64,000 nt of DNA from Entrophospora sp. SA101 (GCA_958430865.1 CAUDNR010000136.1:71847-135846); one strand, 5' to 3'. Counted from the first letter of the stretch, positions 1-10,996 are shown. Made by a program: numbers and translations. The notes: a model not told the origin generated them from the letters alone.

Positions 1-1284
1 TTTGTTGGCTTTTAATTTGTCATCAACATCAACATCAGCATCAACAACAACAACATCATCATCAGACATTACAAATCTGTCAACAACATCAACACCATCA
101 TCATCAGACATTACAAATCTGTCAGCAACAGCAAATCCAGTATATATAGTGAAGTTCTCTAAGGAGGCTTGGTAATCACGATGATAAGAAGTTGGTAAAT
201 ATAAATATTTTAAATTTCTGCAAGTTATTGTGATTTTTTCAATAAAAAGTTCAAGTGAATTTTCGTCAGGATTGCCTTCAATGACAATAACTTTTAGATT
301 TGACCCATTTCGGCCAATAAACTGAATAAGATCATCTATATCACCTTCGGCATTAAACTGAAAATGAAATTCTTCAAGTTGTGGAAATTTAGCATCCTTG
401 AAACTAGTCATTGAAATATTCCCATCATCATAATGATTAAATAGGTACAGTTTTTTCATGTTTGTGAATTCTGCTCCTTCTTTCAACATTTCATCCATAG
501 TGTGAATGTAGCCTCTGAATTCTATTAATGAACCTGATTTACCCAATAATGCCTCCAATGTAGTTCTAAATAAAGAGCAATCTTGTTCTACAAGAAGATG
601 CATTATTTTTAATTCAGATTGCTGACTTATCAGTTCACCTAGTCCATCACCAGCCTCATCGGATTTTTTTATTTCAACACTTAATTTTTCAATTTTATTA
701 GCAATTCCAACGAAATTATTCAATAAACCGGGCGAATCTGTATTATCGTAATTATAATGCAATATTTTAATATTTTTAAAGTGAAGGCCTGAATTTTTAT
801 GAAAATTATTTGGCAGATAAGGAATTGTCAAATAATCCAAATAAATTTCCTTGATTTTGGCAGATTTTAATATCAGATTTACCAAATTTTTAATTAATAA
901 ATTTGCATGGAGTCTTTTTAAATCTTTGCTGATATTTTCACCTTTTACTAATTCCGAATATCCCTCAAAAATAGCCAATCTTTTAGCGAATGCTGCATAA
1001 TTGTATAGGGGTTTTGTTAGATCTGCTTCTAACAGCTCGAAGTTTAGTTGAACGTCATCTTTTCTTAAAAGAGTTCTGCGTTTTGAATAGTGCTTTAAGC
1101 AGTTTATCAATATTTTAACGCTGCCTTTTGATTCAAATGGTTTTCTCCATAAAAATTTTACACAGTAGTTACTCCAACGCCTATCTACTAAACAACAAGA
1201 AAAAAGAGTTGGTTTGCCCCCTCCCAAGTATACGTATTTAAAAACATTAGCCAATAATTCTGGTGATAATAATAATGGGTTCAT
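1..1284 (-). CDS. F-box protein, array copy 1 (3' end beyond window)
   Basis: Single open frame from ATG at 1284 to the window edge (at least 428 codons, no stop). The first 50 residues carry an F-box (LLSPELLANVFKYV, then LFSCCLVDRRW, then LWRKPFES), the SCF substrate-adaptor module that binds Skp1. An LRR-like region follows with no recognised ligand domain. It is a close paralogue of the genes at 3476-4567, 6613-7977 and 9866-10924. Its tail is unlike theirs: after SYHRDYQASLENF it changes to an Asp/Val-rich stretch in which the block DRFVMSDDD occurs twice in tandem, encoded by GAT/GTT runs near 30-130. The real C-terminus lies outside the window. A role in ubiquitin targeting is family inference; the substrate is unknown. 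Confidence 0.8.
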   Translation of the reverse strand, partial: MNPLLLSPELLANVFKYVYLGGGKPTLFSCCLVDRRWSNYCVKFLWRKPFESKGSVKILINCLKHYSKRRTLLRKDDVQLNFELLEADLTKPLYNYAAFAKRLAIFEGYSELVKGENISKDLKRLHANLLIKNLVNLILKSAKIKEIYLDYLTIPYLPNNFHKNSGLHFKNIKILHYNYDNTDSPGLLNNFVGIANKIEKLSVEIKKSDEAGDGLGELISQQSELKIMHLLVEQDCSLFRTTLEALLGKSGSLIEFRGYIHTMDEMLKEGAEFTNMKKLYLFNHYDDGNISMTSFKDAKFPQLEEFHFQFNAEGDIDDLIQFIGRNGSNLKVIVIEGNPDENSLELFIEKITITCRNLKYLYLPTSYHRDYQASLENFTIYTGFAVADRFVMSDDDGVDVVDRFVMSDDDVVVVDADVDVDDKLKANK

Positions 1285-1329
1285 TGTTTTACTTTTTTTT
1301 TGGAAATTTCGTCAAGCTTTAATACTTTT

Positions 1330-1408
1330 CTTATATACAAAAAAACTTATTTGAATTCTAAAAATATTAAAACTTTTAAAGTTTATTGTTACTGGTAAAG
1401 CGGATCCG
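1330..1408 (-). promoter_or_regulatory. Upstream block of F-box copy 1: TATA box and conserved CGGA element
   Basis: Reading the minus strand, TATATAAG lies at 1337-1330, about 46 bases before the ATG. Further upstream at 1408-1389 is CGGATCCGCTTTACCAGTAA. Both are found in front of all four F-box copies, while most of the surrounding spacer has diverged. Core-promoter function is inferred from conservation and the TATA match. Confidence 0.5.
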
Positions 1409-1409
1409 A

Positions 1410-2460
1410 TTGAATATTATTAAAGAACACTATTACTATAACAGAAATTCCATTTTTCTGATCTTCTATAGAACAAAAAATTAGAAAAATATCAAAGAAA
1501 AAAATTATTGTTTCATGTGTTAACTTCGGTGAAATCCGTATAAACAGACGATCAGTCTTATTTCTATCGTAATTGTAAATTTACTAATTTAGAGAATGAT
1601 GTGCTGGATGCTGTAAAACTTATTCTGCCATTTATTTATTAACACTTTCAAAATATTCTTTATATTCCTGGGATATTCTTTTCAAACTTATATACATTAC
1701 ATGGACAAAGGTCGTGCACACGTTTAAAATTAATAAAAAAATTACATTGTAGTATAGTTTCATCAAATTGTTTTCATTTTCTAATATTTTTATTGAACTA
1801 ACAATTAAAAAATCAATTTTTTTTCGTCAAAACAATGCTCGCTTGAAAAAAATTATGCTTATTTTTACGAAATACGAATTCCAATAAATTAAATAACACT
1901 CAAATAATAACCAAAATGCTACTTAAAATCCAAAGATAAATGATAAATAATAACGGTAGTAAATAATAATAATAATAAAAACGATAATGCCAATAATAAA
2001 ATGAAAAACTGATTGATAATAAATAATATAATGAAAATGCTAATATGATTATAAAAAATAAGTGATGAGTTAGTGAAGGTTACTGCCAATCTCCGCCACC
2101 ACTATACGAATCCAATAAAACTCCGCTGTTAACATCAATATTAATATAATCAGCATCATCAGAATTATCCGAATCATCCTCAACAACAACAACACCTACT
2201 GTATTTCGTTGGTCGATTTGAGCAAAGTTCGATCAATATTTGCTGGAAGATTATTCTCGATTGTCTTTAAATGATATCTGGGGTGACAAAAGTAGCTTAT
2301 GTTTTTCGAATTATTTGTGCGAAATTTCATTTCCATAAAAATTTTATACAGTGTTCAAAAAAATCAAACTTTGATCAAAAAATTTCTCATTTCTTTGTCA
2401 AAAAAAAGATAAAACTGTCGCCAAAAAAATAATTAATAAATAAATTCATAAAGAATATAT
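1410..2460. other. Spacer with one exon-like acidic tail
   Basis: AT-rich spacer. On the minus strand 2231-2080 is open and encodes an acidic tail (VEDDSDNSDDADY, ending SGGGDWQ, then TAA). It looks like a C-terminal exon, but no partner exon was found and a stop lies just upstream. At 2347-2353 is TA followed by CAGTG, which could be the decayed left end of the Tc1/mariner relic that follows. No other gene is visible. Confidence 0.3.
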
Positions 2461-2464
2461 GTAC

Positions 2465-2995
2465 GGTACGAATTCAGTATTTTGTTTGCCATCAATTATT
2501 GCTCCGACACGCTCCCAATAAATTTCATTAAGACATCATTTAAAATTCGATAATATTTTCGGGGTTTTTGGCGCCTTCTATTTCCTCTTTCCATTCTGAC
2601 CATGAATGCTCAATTGGATTCAAGTCAGGTGACTAGCTTGGCCAATTAGACAAAACGTTAATCTCATTTGTTGAAAACCAATTTTTTATGGTATGAATAA
2701 TCTTGGTACAAATGACCCTGTTATTAAATATTTTTCAGCCGAAGGTAGAAAATTGGTTTCTAGTATTTGTATATACCCTAAGCTATTTAATTTACAATCT
2801 ATTTTCACTAATGTGCATAAACCCTTTCCCGAAAAACAACTACACATCATCAAACCTCTATCTCCAAATTTTGCAACAGGAGTCGTGATTTCAATATTAA
2901 ATCTAGGATCACAAGTTCTCCAAACGCGTCTCGGTTCATCATTTTTATATATTGTGAGCCTACAAAGTAGTATTTTCTATTTGTCTATGTAGTGT
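2465..2995 (-). pseudogene. Tc1/mariner transposase relic
   Basis: The minus strand reads DEPRRVWR, then PVAKFGDRGLMMCSCFSGKG, LVKIDCKLNSLGYIQIL, NFLPSAEKY. After a frame change it reads NWFSTNEINVLSNWP, a stop, SPDLNPIEHSWSEWKEEI and NPENIIEF. The order and the SPDLNPIEH signature, which holds the third catalytic region, are diagnostic of Tc1/mariner DDE transposases. It has at least one frameshift and several stops (one just before SPDLNPIEH), so it is dead. The N-terminal DNA-binding half is missing. It sits in the spacer between F-box copies 1 and 2 and in no other unit, so it probably inserted after the array formed. Confidence 0.8.
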
Positions 2996-2999
2996 GTAA

Positions 3000-3335
3000 A
3001 TATATACGATGTTCTAATTATATATACTGTCATAATAATATGTGATGGATATTATTAATTATATTGTATGTGGATATTATATATATTGTTGATTATATTA
3101 TATGTTGATATTATATATATTGTTGATTATATTATAAGGTGTTATTATATATATTGTTGATTATATTATATTATATGTTGTTGATATTATATATATTGTT
3201 GATTATATTATATTATATGTTGTTGATATTATATATATTGTTGATTATATTATATGTGATATTATATATTTTTTAATAAAATGTGTGATATTATTATATA
3301 TATTGTTAATGTTCATTATATTATATTAGATAAAT
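3000..3335. repeat. AT-rich minisatellite, unit 1/2 spacer
   Basis: Imperfect tandem copies built on TATTGTTGATTATATTATAT and TATGTTGATATTATATA, unit about 30-45 bases. Comparable AT-rich arrays lie just downstream of F-box copies 3 and 4 (6480-6625 and 9490-9765), so the array is part of the duplicated unit. Confidence 0.75.
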
Positions 3336-3475
3336 CAATTAAATATTTTCATCTCTTTACAATAAATACGAATTTTGCCTAACTATAACCTTTAAAGCTT
3401 TCAAATTAAATTTCCTCTTTAACGATCTTTAGCCCAGCACAATTTTCAGACAACTGATCTAAAAAAGTCTGATAA

Positions 3476-4567
3476 TCATGGTGATATAGGGGTCGATAAA
3501 CGTTTTAAATTTCTGCAAGTTATTGTGATTTTTTCGATGAAAAGTTCAAGTGAAATTTCGTCAGGATTGCCTTCAATGACAATAACTTTTAGATTTGACC
3601 CATTTTGGCTAATAAACTGAATAAAATCATCTATATCACCTTCAGCATTAAACTGAAAATGAAATTCTTCAAGTGATGGAAATTCAGCATGCTTGAAATA
3701 ACTCATTGAATTATTCTCATCATCATAATGATTAAATAGGTTCAATTTTTTCATGTTTGTGAATTCTGCTCCTTCTTTCAACATTTCATCCATAGTGTGA
3801 ATATAGCCTTTGAATTCGGTTAACAAGCCTGATTTACCCAATAATACCTCCAATGTAGTTCTAAATAAAGAGCAATCTTTTTCTACAATAAGGTGCATTA
3901 TTCTTAATTTAGATTGCCGATTTATCAGTTCACCAAATCCATCACCAGCCTCGTCAGGTTTTTTTATTTCAACACTTATTTTTTTTATTTCATTAGCAAT
4001 TCCAACAAAATTATTCAATAAACCAGGCGAATCTGTATTAACATAATGGAATTCTCTGATATTTTCAAAGTGAAGTTCTCGATTTTCATGAAAGTTATTT
4101 GGCAGATAAGGGATTAAATCACCTAAATAAATTTCCTGGATTTTGGCAGATTTTAACATCAGATTTACCAAATTTTTAATTAATAAGTTTGCATGAAGTC
4201 TTTGTAAATCTTTGCTGATATTTTCTCCTTTTACTAATTCCGAATATCCCTCAAAAATAGCCAATCTTCTAGCGAATGCTGCATAATTGTATAGGGGTCT
4301 TATTTGACCTGCTCCTAACAATTCGAAGTCTAGTTGAACGTCATCTTCTCTTAAAAGAGTGCCGGGTTCTGAATAGTGCTTTAAGCAGTTTATCAATATT
4401 TTAACGCTGCCTTTTGATTCAAATGGCTCTCTCCATAACAATTTTATACAGTACTTATGCCAACCCTTATCTACTAAACAACAAGAAAAAAGAGTTGGTT
4501 TGTCCTCTTCCAAGTACAAGCGTTCAAAAATTTCAGTTAATAGTTCTGGGGGGAATATTGTGCTCAT
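3476..4567 (-). CDS. F-box protein, array copy 2, C-terminally truncated
   Basis: 363 residues, ATG at 4567. F-box at residues 4-50 (FPPELLTEIFERL, LFSCCLVDKGW, LWREPFES), then a repeat-like helical/leucine-rich region ending LKRLSTPISP. It is 91 residues shorter than copy 3. Beyond the stop another frame continues the family sequence (YHHDYQTFLDQL then ENCAGLKIV), so a single-base shift in the stretch encoding TPISP created the early stop. Copy 4 has the same lesion. The protein keeps its Skp1-binding end but loses the last part of the substrate-binding region. Expression and function are unknown. Confidence 0.8.
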   Translation of the reverse strand: MSTIFPPELLTEIFERLYLEEDKPTLFSCCLVDKGWHKYCIKLLWREPFESKGSVKILINCLKHYSEPGTLLREDDVQLDFELLGAGQIRPLYNYAAFARRLAIFEGYSELVKGENISKDLQRLHANLLIKNLVNLMLKSAKIQEIYLGDLIPYLPNNFHENRELHFENIREFHYVNTDSPGLLNNFVGIANEIKKISVEIKKPDEAGDGFGELINRQSKLRIMHLIVEKDCSLFRTTLEVLLGKSGLLTEFKGYIHTMDEMLKEGAEFTNMKKLNLFNHYDDENNSMSYFKHAEFPSLEEFHFQFNAEGDIDDFIQFISQNGSNLKVIVIEGNPDEISLELFIEKITITCRNLKRLSTPISP

Positions 4568-4630
4568 TGTTTTTATTTTTTATTTTTTATTTTTTATTTT
4601 TTGGAAATTTTATCGACGCTTATCGACGTT

Positions 4631-4719
4631 CTTATATATAAAAAAACTTATTTGAATTCTAAAAATAATATTTTCATATTAAAACTTTAAAACTTATTGT
4701 GACTGGTAAAGAGAGTCCG
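4631..4719 (-). promoter_or_regulatory. Upstream block of F-box copy 2: TATA box and CGGA element
   Basis: Minus strand: TATATAAG at 4638-4631, about 64 bases before the ATG, and CGGACTCTCTTTACCAGTCA near 4719-4700. Same order as in the other three copies. A run of TTTTTATTT repeats between TATA and ATG explains the longer leader. Confidence 0.5.
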
Positions 4720-5209
4720 TTTATTCCATTCCGACTTCTTTACAGAAAAAAACAGTTTTGTCTCGCCAGGCTATAAATAACATCGATTGTTAGCATTCGG
4801 AACTGAAAATCCCCAAACAATGATCGATTTCCTATTTTTATATTAATTTTTATTATTTGTAACAACTAAATTTTTTTTTTTCATTTTAATCTTGCTATTT
4901 TTGAGAATAAAAAATTCACACTTTTTTTTTCTTTCCTTTTATAATAAACTTCAACGAAAATTCTTTAGAAACTTTCAAATTACTCTATAAAACAGTCATT
5001 CATTTTGCTAAAAGGGATCTTTACATTTAAAAAATTACATTCAAAGAATATTCTTTACATTTAAAACATTTAAAAATTATATTTACCATGTACTTATGCA
5101 TTTTTCCAAAGAATATCCTTTGCATTTAAAACTACATTCAACTAGATACAAAATCCTCAAATTATTACCTAAACTATAATTAATTATTAGCAATAGTAAA
5201 TTGTTGATT

Positions 5210-5560
5210 ATGATTACAAAAGTTACCAGATTTAATCGATTTTATTATACTAGAGTCAACGACTTGAAACATCAATTATTTAATTGCCAAAAATTACAAG
5301 ACTGAATATGGTACTGTAGAAAAATTGCCATGACGAATGATAACGATATTTGGACAATTAAAGAAATTAATAGAATGGTAAGCGTAATTATTATTATCAC
5401 TGTCATTCCTTATTTTGGAAAACTTTATAACCCTAGGATGATAGCTTTTTTATATGTAATGTTTTAGAGTCGCATTCAAATGAGTCAAGAAATCAAAAAA
5501 TGGAACTTAAATCTTATTTATATATTAAAACTAAATAACAACAGTATGCTGGTCACTTTA
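5210..5560 (+). pseudogene. PCL-type cyclin pseudogene, array unit 2
   Basis: Decayed copy of the intact cyclin at 11924-12621. Recognisable pieces are TRFNRFYY-like sequence, ATGACGAATGATAACGAT followed by codons for IWTIKEINRM, then a retained GTAAGCG donor and, after the old intron, codons resembling NQKMELKSYLYI. It has stops and a deletion in the cyclin box. It stands head to head with F-box copy 2, as the other cyclins do with their F-box genes. Confidence 0.65.
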
Positions 5561-6480
5561 TTTTTATTTATTAAAAATACAGTATATAATGTATAAATAT
5601 GTATGATTCTACAATCCTCTGAACTAGAAGATTTCAATTGATATTGAACTTGGTATTTATAAATGCAATTAGTAAGCATAAATAACTACATCAAAGCTGC
5701 AACACTGTCTTCATCATCAACATCCCGCGTTCTACATAGTAAAGAGCATCATTATAATTTCATTATATTGGAGGTTGCTTGAAAGAGTCAGATTGGAAAT
5801 TATTAAAACACCGGTTCCGTTGATCCATCCTCGCCAGCCTTTAGATCTATCCATCTTTATCTTTATTTCACTCAATACCCTATCTAATTGATTCATTCAA
5901 ATTGGATTTTTTATGAATATTTATTCAATATCAAAAAGTCCAAGTAGATCAATGACAAAAATTTGCACTATAGCCATAAACGAAGGCAAATCTTTAAAGA
6001 TTTGAACAAAGAACTTGATCCAGAATTTGATATTGTTTTGAATGTTAAGGTTACACTTTGACCGAAATTACTCTGGCAAAATATTTCTCGCTTCAAAAAA
6101 AAAAAAAAAAAAAAAACAGTTGTTCAAAAACACACATAACACATGTCTTAAATAAACATTTAAGCTGTTTTGAAATTTTTGATAAATTTTTGAACAAATC
6201 CTTTAAAAAGTTTTAAGCAGAATCATCGCTAATAAAAAATATCTTTATTATTATTTAAAATAAACCAAAAAAAATATTCGAATAATTTTTAATTACTGGT
6301 TCGATCGATTCGACCAGTAAGTTTTACACTCACTCCCCAATATAAAGTTTGCATAAAAATTTTTCGTTTTTATCCTTATTTTTTTTATGAAAAAACATAT
6401 CAAATTACTCTTATTCTTAAATTTAGTTCAATTAAATATTAATCAATTTATGATGCATATTATCTATATGTCTATATTGT
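5561..6480. other. Duplicated 3' spacer of unit 2
   Basis: No gene seen. The sequence TGCTGGTCACTTTAT, and further on a stretch around TTTCAATTGATATTGAACTTGG, recurs after the cyclins at 8850-9070 and 12640-12920, showing that the duplication unit runs well past the cyclin. A 22-base A run lies near 6096-6117. Confidence 0.5.
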
Positions 6481-6625
6481 GTTAATCATACTATACGTTA
6501 TCTATATATATGTTATATGATGATAAAAGTAATAATAATTTAAATTTAAATTCTATATGTTATTATATATGTTATATATGTCATCTATATTATGTTACAT
6601 ATTATTTATATGTTATATATATGTG
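6480..6625. repeat. AT-rich minisatellite, unit 2/3 spacer
   Basis: Imperfect TATATGTTATATATGT-type repeats abutting and slightly overlapping the 3' end of F-box copy 3. Same relative place as the arrays at 3000 and 9490. Confidence 0.6.
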
Positions 6626-7977
6626 TTATAAAATCCATGTTTTTTTAATAATTCAATTAGCTTATTGTCTTCATCTTCATAACCCTCTATAGATATTTTT
6701 ATAGGAATAACTTCCCAATTCTTTAGTTTTTTTAGGCCATTATCGGAAACCTTAAAAATCTCTTCAAATAAAAATTTATGTAATTTTTTCTGCCCTATCG
6801 TTATCAGAGCATCAATGACCTTGTCAAAATCACAATTATTGTCTTCCATGAAATTTTTTAATGAAATTGTCTCCAGCTCGACACAATTCTCAAACAATAG
6901 AGTTAAGGAAGCTTGGTGATCATGATGGTACGGGATTGATAAATATTTTAATCTCTGACAGGCTCCTGCAATTTCGGAGATAAATTTTCCAAATGAACGT
7001 TTGTCTGGGTTCCCGTGAATCATAATAGTTTTTAGGTTTAAACTGTTTTGTTTAATAAACTGAATAAAATCATCTATATCACCTTCAGCATTAAACTGAA
7101 AATGAAGTTCTTCAAGTTGAGAAAATTTAGCACGTTTGAAATAACTCATTGAAATATTCCCATCATCATAATAATTAAAAAGTTCTAACTTTCTCATGTT
7201 TGGGAAAATTGCCCCTTTTCCCATCATTTCATTTATAGCATGGACGTAGCCTTTGAATTCGGTTAACAAGTCTGACTTGTCCAATAATGCCTTCAAAGTA
7301 TTTGCAGATAATGTGCAACCTTTTTCTACCAGAAGATGCAATATTCTTAATTTAGATTGCCTATTTATCAGTCTATCTAATCCATCATCAGCCTCATCAT
7401 TTTTTGTTATTTCGAGGCATAATTTATGGATTTCACTAACAATTCCAACAAACTTTTTCAATAATTCTGGAGAATCTGTATTCTTATAATGCAATATTTT
7501 AACATCTTCAAAATGGAACTCTTCATTGTTATGGAAATCATTTGGCAAATAAGGGTTTAATCCACTCAAAAAAATTTCTTCGATCCTACTAGATTTTAAT
7601 ACTTGAACCACCAAATCTTTAATTAATAAATCGGCATATTGCCGTTTTCTTCCAATATTTTTTTCTTTTATTAAATCCTGGAAAATTTCTGCAAAAATGG
7701 ACAATTTTTTGACGAACATTAGGTAATTCTCAAAAGGTTGATTTTCTAGCGATTGGAAGTTTAATCGAATATTATTTTGTAAAAGAGTGTTGCGGGCAAA
7801 GTAGTTTATTAATACTTTGAGATTGTATTTCGATACAAGTGGATCAATCCATAACAACATCATACAGAGCCTATGCCAATATCTATTTACAAAACTACAA
7901 GAAATAAGGTCTACTTTTTCCAAGAATTTAAGAGTTTCAAGTAATAACTCGTTTGGTAAATGGTTCATTTCAAACAT
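6613..7977 (-). CDS. F-box protein, array copy 3, full length
   Basis: 454 residues, ATG at 7977. F-box at residues 4-48 (HLPNELLLETLKFL, LISCSFVNRYW, LWIDPLVS). The rest resembles the other copies and continues past their truncation point with YHHDHQASLTLLFENCVELE and ETISLKNFMEDNN, an LRR-like end. It is the best reference for the family in this window. Likely an SCF adaptor; substrate unknown. A TATA box lies about 36 bases upstream. A decayed cyclin stands head to head with it at 8501. Confidence 0.85.
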   Translation of the reverse strand: MFEMNHLPNELLLETLKFLEKVDLISCSFVNRYWHRLCMMLLWIDPLVSKYNLKVLINYFARNTLLQNNIRLNFQSLENQPFENYLMFVKKLSIFAEIFQDLIKEKNIGRKRQYADLLIKDLVVQVLKSSRIEEIFLSGLNPYLPNDFHNNEEFHFEDVKILHYKNTDSPELLKKFVGIVSEIHKLCLEITKNDEADDGLDRLINRQSKLRILHLLVEKGCTLSANTLKALLDKSDLLTEFKGYVHAINEMMGKGAIFPNMRKLELFNYYDDGNISMSYFKRAKFSQLEELHFQFNAEGDIDDFIQFIKQNSLNLKTIMIHGNPDKRSFGKFISEIAGACQRLKYLSIPYHHDHQASLTLLFENCVELETISLKNFMEDNNCDFDKVIDALITIGQKKLHKFLFEEIFKVSDNGLKKLKNWEVIPIKISIEGYEDEDNKLIELLKKHGFYNTYI

Positions 7978-8012
7978 TTTTTTTTTAATTTTTCATCGAT
8001 GAACTTCAACTC

Positions 8013-8075
8013 CTTATATACTATTTCTTTATATTAAAATTTTAAATTTTATTCTAAACAGGTAAAGCGATTCCG
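8013..8075 (-). promoter_or_regulatory. Upstream block of F-box copy 3: TATA box and CGGA element
   Basis: Minus strand: TATATAAG at 8020-8013 and CGGAATCGCTTTACCTGTTT at about 8075-8056. This is the most compact of the four, with the element only about 80 bases from the ATG. Confidence 0.5.
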
Positions 8076-8500
8076 TTTAAATTAAAATAATATTAATAAT
8101 TAGAGACTTCTGCGACAAATCTAGTTATCCAAACAGATTTCTTGGAACAATAATAGAAGGATGGAAAAGAAATACATATATTTCTCCCGAAAATGATCGA
8201 GAATAAAATTTTTATCGATTGTTTTCATTCATACAAATTTGCAAATTCGGATAGAGCCGACTCCGTTTCACTGGTCCGGAATTACTAAATCCTATTATTG
8301 TTACCGTATTAGTATATCTTAATATCTAACAATATGATCGTACCAATATTAATATGGCATGTTACACGCTGCACAGCTTTCCGAACATTCTAATATAAAA
8401 ATACTAAAAAAATTAAGAATATTCTTGCCAAGCTTATACATATATATATTGCCTAAGATGTTCATTATTCACATTTAAAAATTATATTTGTTGAATATAA

Positions 8501-8850
8501 ATGTCAACTACGATCACACAAAGCCCTTTTTTAATTCCCGAATTGTTTAATAAGTAACAATAATTATTATTTATAAATTAATCAATTTTGTTGATGACAG
8601 TCGCTAAAGTTTGTACTAGTTACGTCTTGGCGATTGATTATTAAAGAAATCGATAGAACAGCAATATTAATATTAATATTACTATCACCATTATTATTAT
8701 TATCACCATTATTATCACCATTAATATTAATATTAATATTAATATTATTACTATTATTATTACTATTTTAATGAAAATTGATAATTCTGTGAAAGATTTT
8801 TTTTAATTATACTCAATGTGAATCTTGTAAATAAATAAACATGTTTTTAG
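8501..8850 (+). pseudogene. PCL-type cyclin pseudogene, array unit 3
   Basis: Starts ATGTCAACTACGATCACA, matching the first exon of the intact cyclin, with the IPELF stretch and a GTAACAAT donor. The middle is reduced to scraps (GATTATTAAAGAAATCGATAGAACA) followed by an (ATT/AAT) expansion at about 8665-8770, then a trace of the last exon. Most of the cyclin box is lost. Confidence 0.6.
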
Positions 8851-9489
8851 AATAGTAATAAAAAATCGATTTTATATTCTAACTCTAAATAATAATGTAT
8901 CAAAGATTTCAATTGAAATTGAATGACATACTTTGTGAACTTTTCCACATCCTAACGACAGATGATAAATGTCAAGACTAAACTGATATTCGAAGGGTTG
9001 ATCTATGATGTTTGTGCAATTTAACTTGGTATTTATTAAACGTCATCAATAAGCACACAAAGAACTAAAATAATAGATAATCTTTAATCTTTATATTTCA
9101 GTTAATATAAAGACTACGTCTTGAACTGTGGTTTATTGAACCACTCTGTCATTTTCATTATCAATGTTGCTATGTTCTTCACGAGGAATAGAATCACCTT
9201 AAAATAATTTAATATCACATTTTTTTGCTGCCGGTGGATTGTATGATAATAGATATAATGTGATTTTGTTTATATTGCTACGATGACAACACCGCTCCTT
9301 CTTTCTACTATCCAAGCGTAGATTCTTGCATCCATTCGAAACTAAACTTTTTTCCCTCCAAGAATCGTTTTTATATTCTCTCAGTCATTTTTAGATTAAA
9401 ATGTTAACATGTGGGTAGAATAGAAGATTTATTGAAACGCACTTTGTAAACAACTTGGAAAGCGAACTTGTATTAAATACTATATGTAA

Positions 9490-9765
9490 AGTCAATTTAT
9501 TGTTATATATTTATATTTTTGTTTATATATATATTTATATTATTTAATTATATTATATATGTGATATTATTATGTATATGATATGTGATATTATTATTAT
9601 GTATATGTATGATATTACATCATGTACTATATTTTATATATTTAATATCCATTATATGTGATATTATGTAATAATGTTATCATGTATATGATATTATGTA
9701 TTATATTATATAGTTAATGTCCATTATCGTATATATGCGGTATTATAATTATTATTGGATGTAAC
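9490..9765. repeat. AT-rich minisatellite, unit 3/4 spacer
   Basis: Imperfect TATATGTGATATTATTATG repeats, the third array at the same position relative to an F-box 3' end. The stretch 8851-9489 before it is spacer that shares CACATCCTAACGACAGATGA with 12807-12830 and contains no recognised gene. Confidence 0.65.
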
Positions 9766-9865
9766 CCAACAAATCAAAATTCCGCTATTTTTTTTGCTGT
9801 TATCAGAAATTTTTTTTGTGACGATTCTACAATTTTTAGGCAATTGATCTAAGAAAGTCTGGTAA

Positions 9866-10924
9866 TCATGATGATATAGGAGTTGATAAGCTTTTTAAAT
9901 TTCTGCAAGTTTTTTTGGTTTCTTTGATAAAAAGTTTAAGTAAAATTTCGTCAGGATTGCCTTCAATGACAATAACTTTTAGATTTGACCCATTTCGGAT
10001 AATAAACTGAATAAGGTCATCCATATCACCTTTAGCATTAAACTGAAAATGAAATTCTTCAAGTGATGGAAATTCAGCATGCTTGAAATAACCCATTGAA
10101 TTATTCTCATCATCATAATGATTAAATAGGTCCAATCTTTTCATGTTTTTGAATTCTGCTCCTTTTTCCAACATTTCATTCATAGTGTGAATATAGCCTC
10201 TGAATTCTATTAATGAGCCAGATTTACCCGATAATGCCTCCAAGGTTTTTGCAAATAAAGAGCAATCTTTTTCTACAAGAAGTTGCATTATTCTTAATTT
10301 AGATTGCTGATTTATCAGTTCACCTAATCCATCACCAGCCTCGTCAGGTTTTTTTATTTCAACACTTAATTTTTCAATTTTATTAACAGTTCCAACAAGC
10401 TTTTTCAATAACTTGGGAGAATATGCATTATCGTAATGCAATATTTTAATATTTTCAAAGTAGAGTCCTTCATTGTTGTGAAAATCATTTGGTAGATAAG
10501 GGATTGTCAAATCACTTAGATAGATTTCCTCGATATTAGAATTCTTTAATATCAGGGGTACCAAATTTTCAATTAACAAATTTGTGTTTTCATTCACTAA
10601 TACTAAATCCTGGAAATGTCCCTTAAAAATGGCCAACCTTTTAACGAATATTGCGTAATTGTGTAGAGGGGGGTTTTCTAACAGTTCGAAGTTTAGTTGA
10701 ACGTTATCTTTTCTTAAAAGGATGCCGAGTTCTGAAAAGTGTATTAAACAGTTTATCAACATTTTAATACTGCATTCTGATTCAAATGGTCTATTCCATA
10801 AAATTTTTATACAGCATTCATGCCAATGCCTATTTACTAAACAACAAGAAAAAAGGGCTCCTTTGTCCTCTTCAATGTATTCAAAAACTTTAGTTAATAA
10901 CTCTGGAGGAAATGGTGTGCTCAT
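9866..10924 (-). CDS. F-box protein, array copy 4, C-terminally truncated
   Basis: 352 residues, ATG at 10924. F-box at residues 4-47 (FPPELLTKVFEYI, LFSCCLVNRHW, LWNRPFES). It ends LKSLSTPISS with the same frame change as copy 2; beyond the stop the other frame reads YHHDYQTFLDQLPKNC. The shared lesion suggests copies 2 and 4 descend from one already truncated copy or exchanged sequence. An intact cyclin gene lies head to head 1.0 kb away at 11924, with a 330-base MITE in the shared upstream region. Confidence 0.82.
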   Translation of the reverse strand: MSTPFPPELLTKVFEYIEEDKGALFSCCLVNRHWHECCIKILWNRPFESECSIKMLINCLIHFSELGILLRKDNVQLNFELLENPPLHNYAIFVKRLAIFKGHFQDLVLVNENTNLLIENLVPLILKNSNIEEIYLSDLTIPYLPNDFHNNEGLYFENIKILHYDNAYSPKLLKKLVGTVNKIEKLSVEIKKPDEAGDGLGELINQQSKLRIMQLLVEKDCSLFAKTLEALSGKSGSLIEFRGYIHTMNEMLEKGAEFKNMKRLDLFNHYDDENNSMGYFKHAEFPSLEEFHFQFNAKGDMDDLIQFIIRNGSNLKVIVIEGNPDEILLKLFIKETKKTCRNLKSLSTPISS

Positions 10925-10996
10925 TGTTTTACTTTTTTTTATTTTTTATTTTTTATTTTTTTATTTTTCATTTTTTCATCGAGCTTTAACGCGTTT

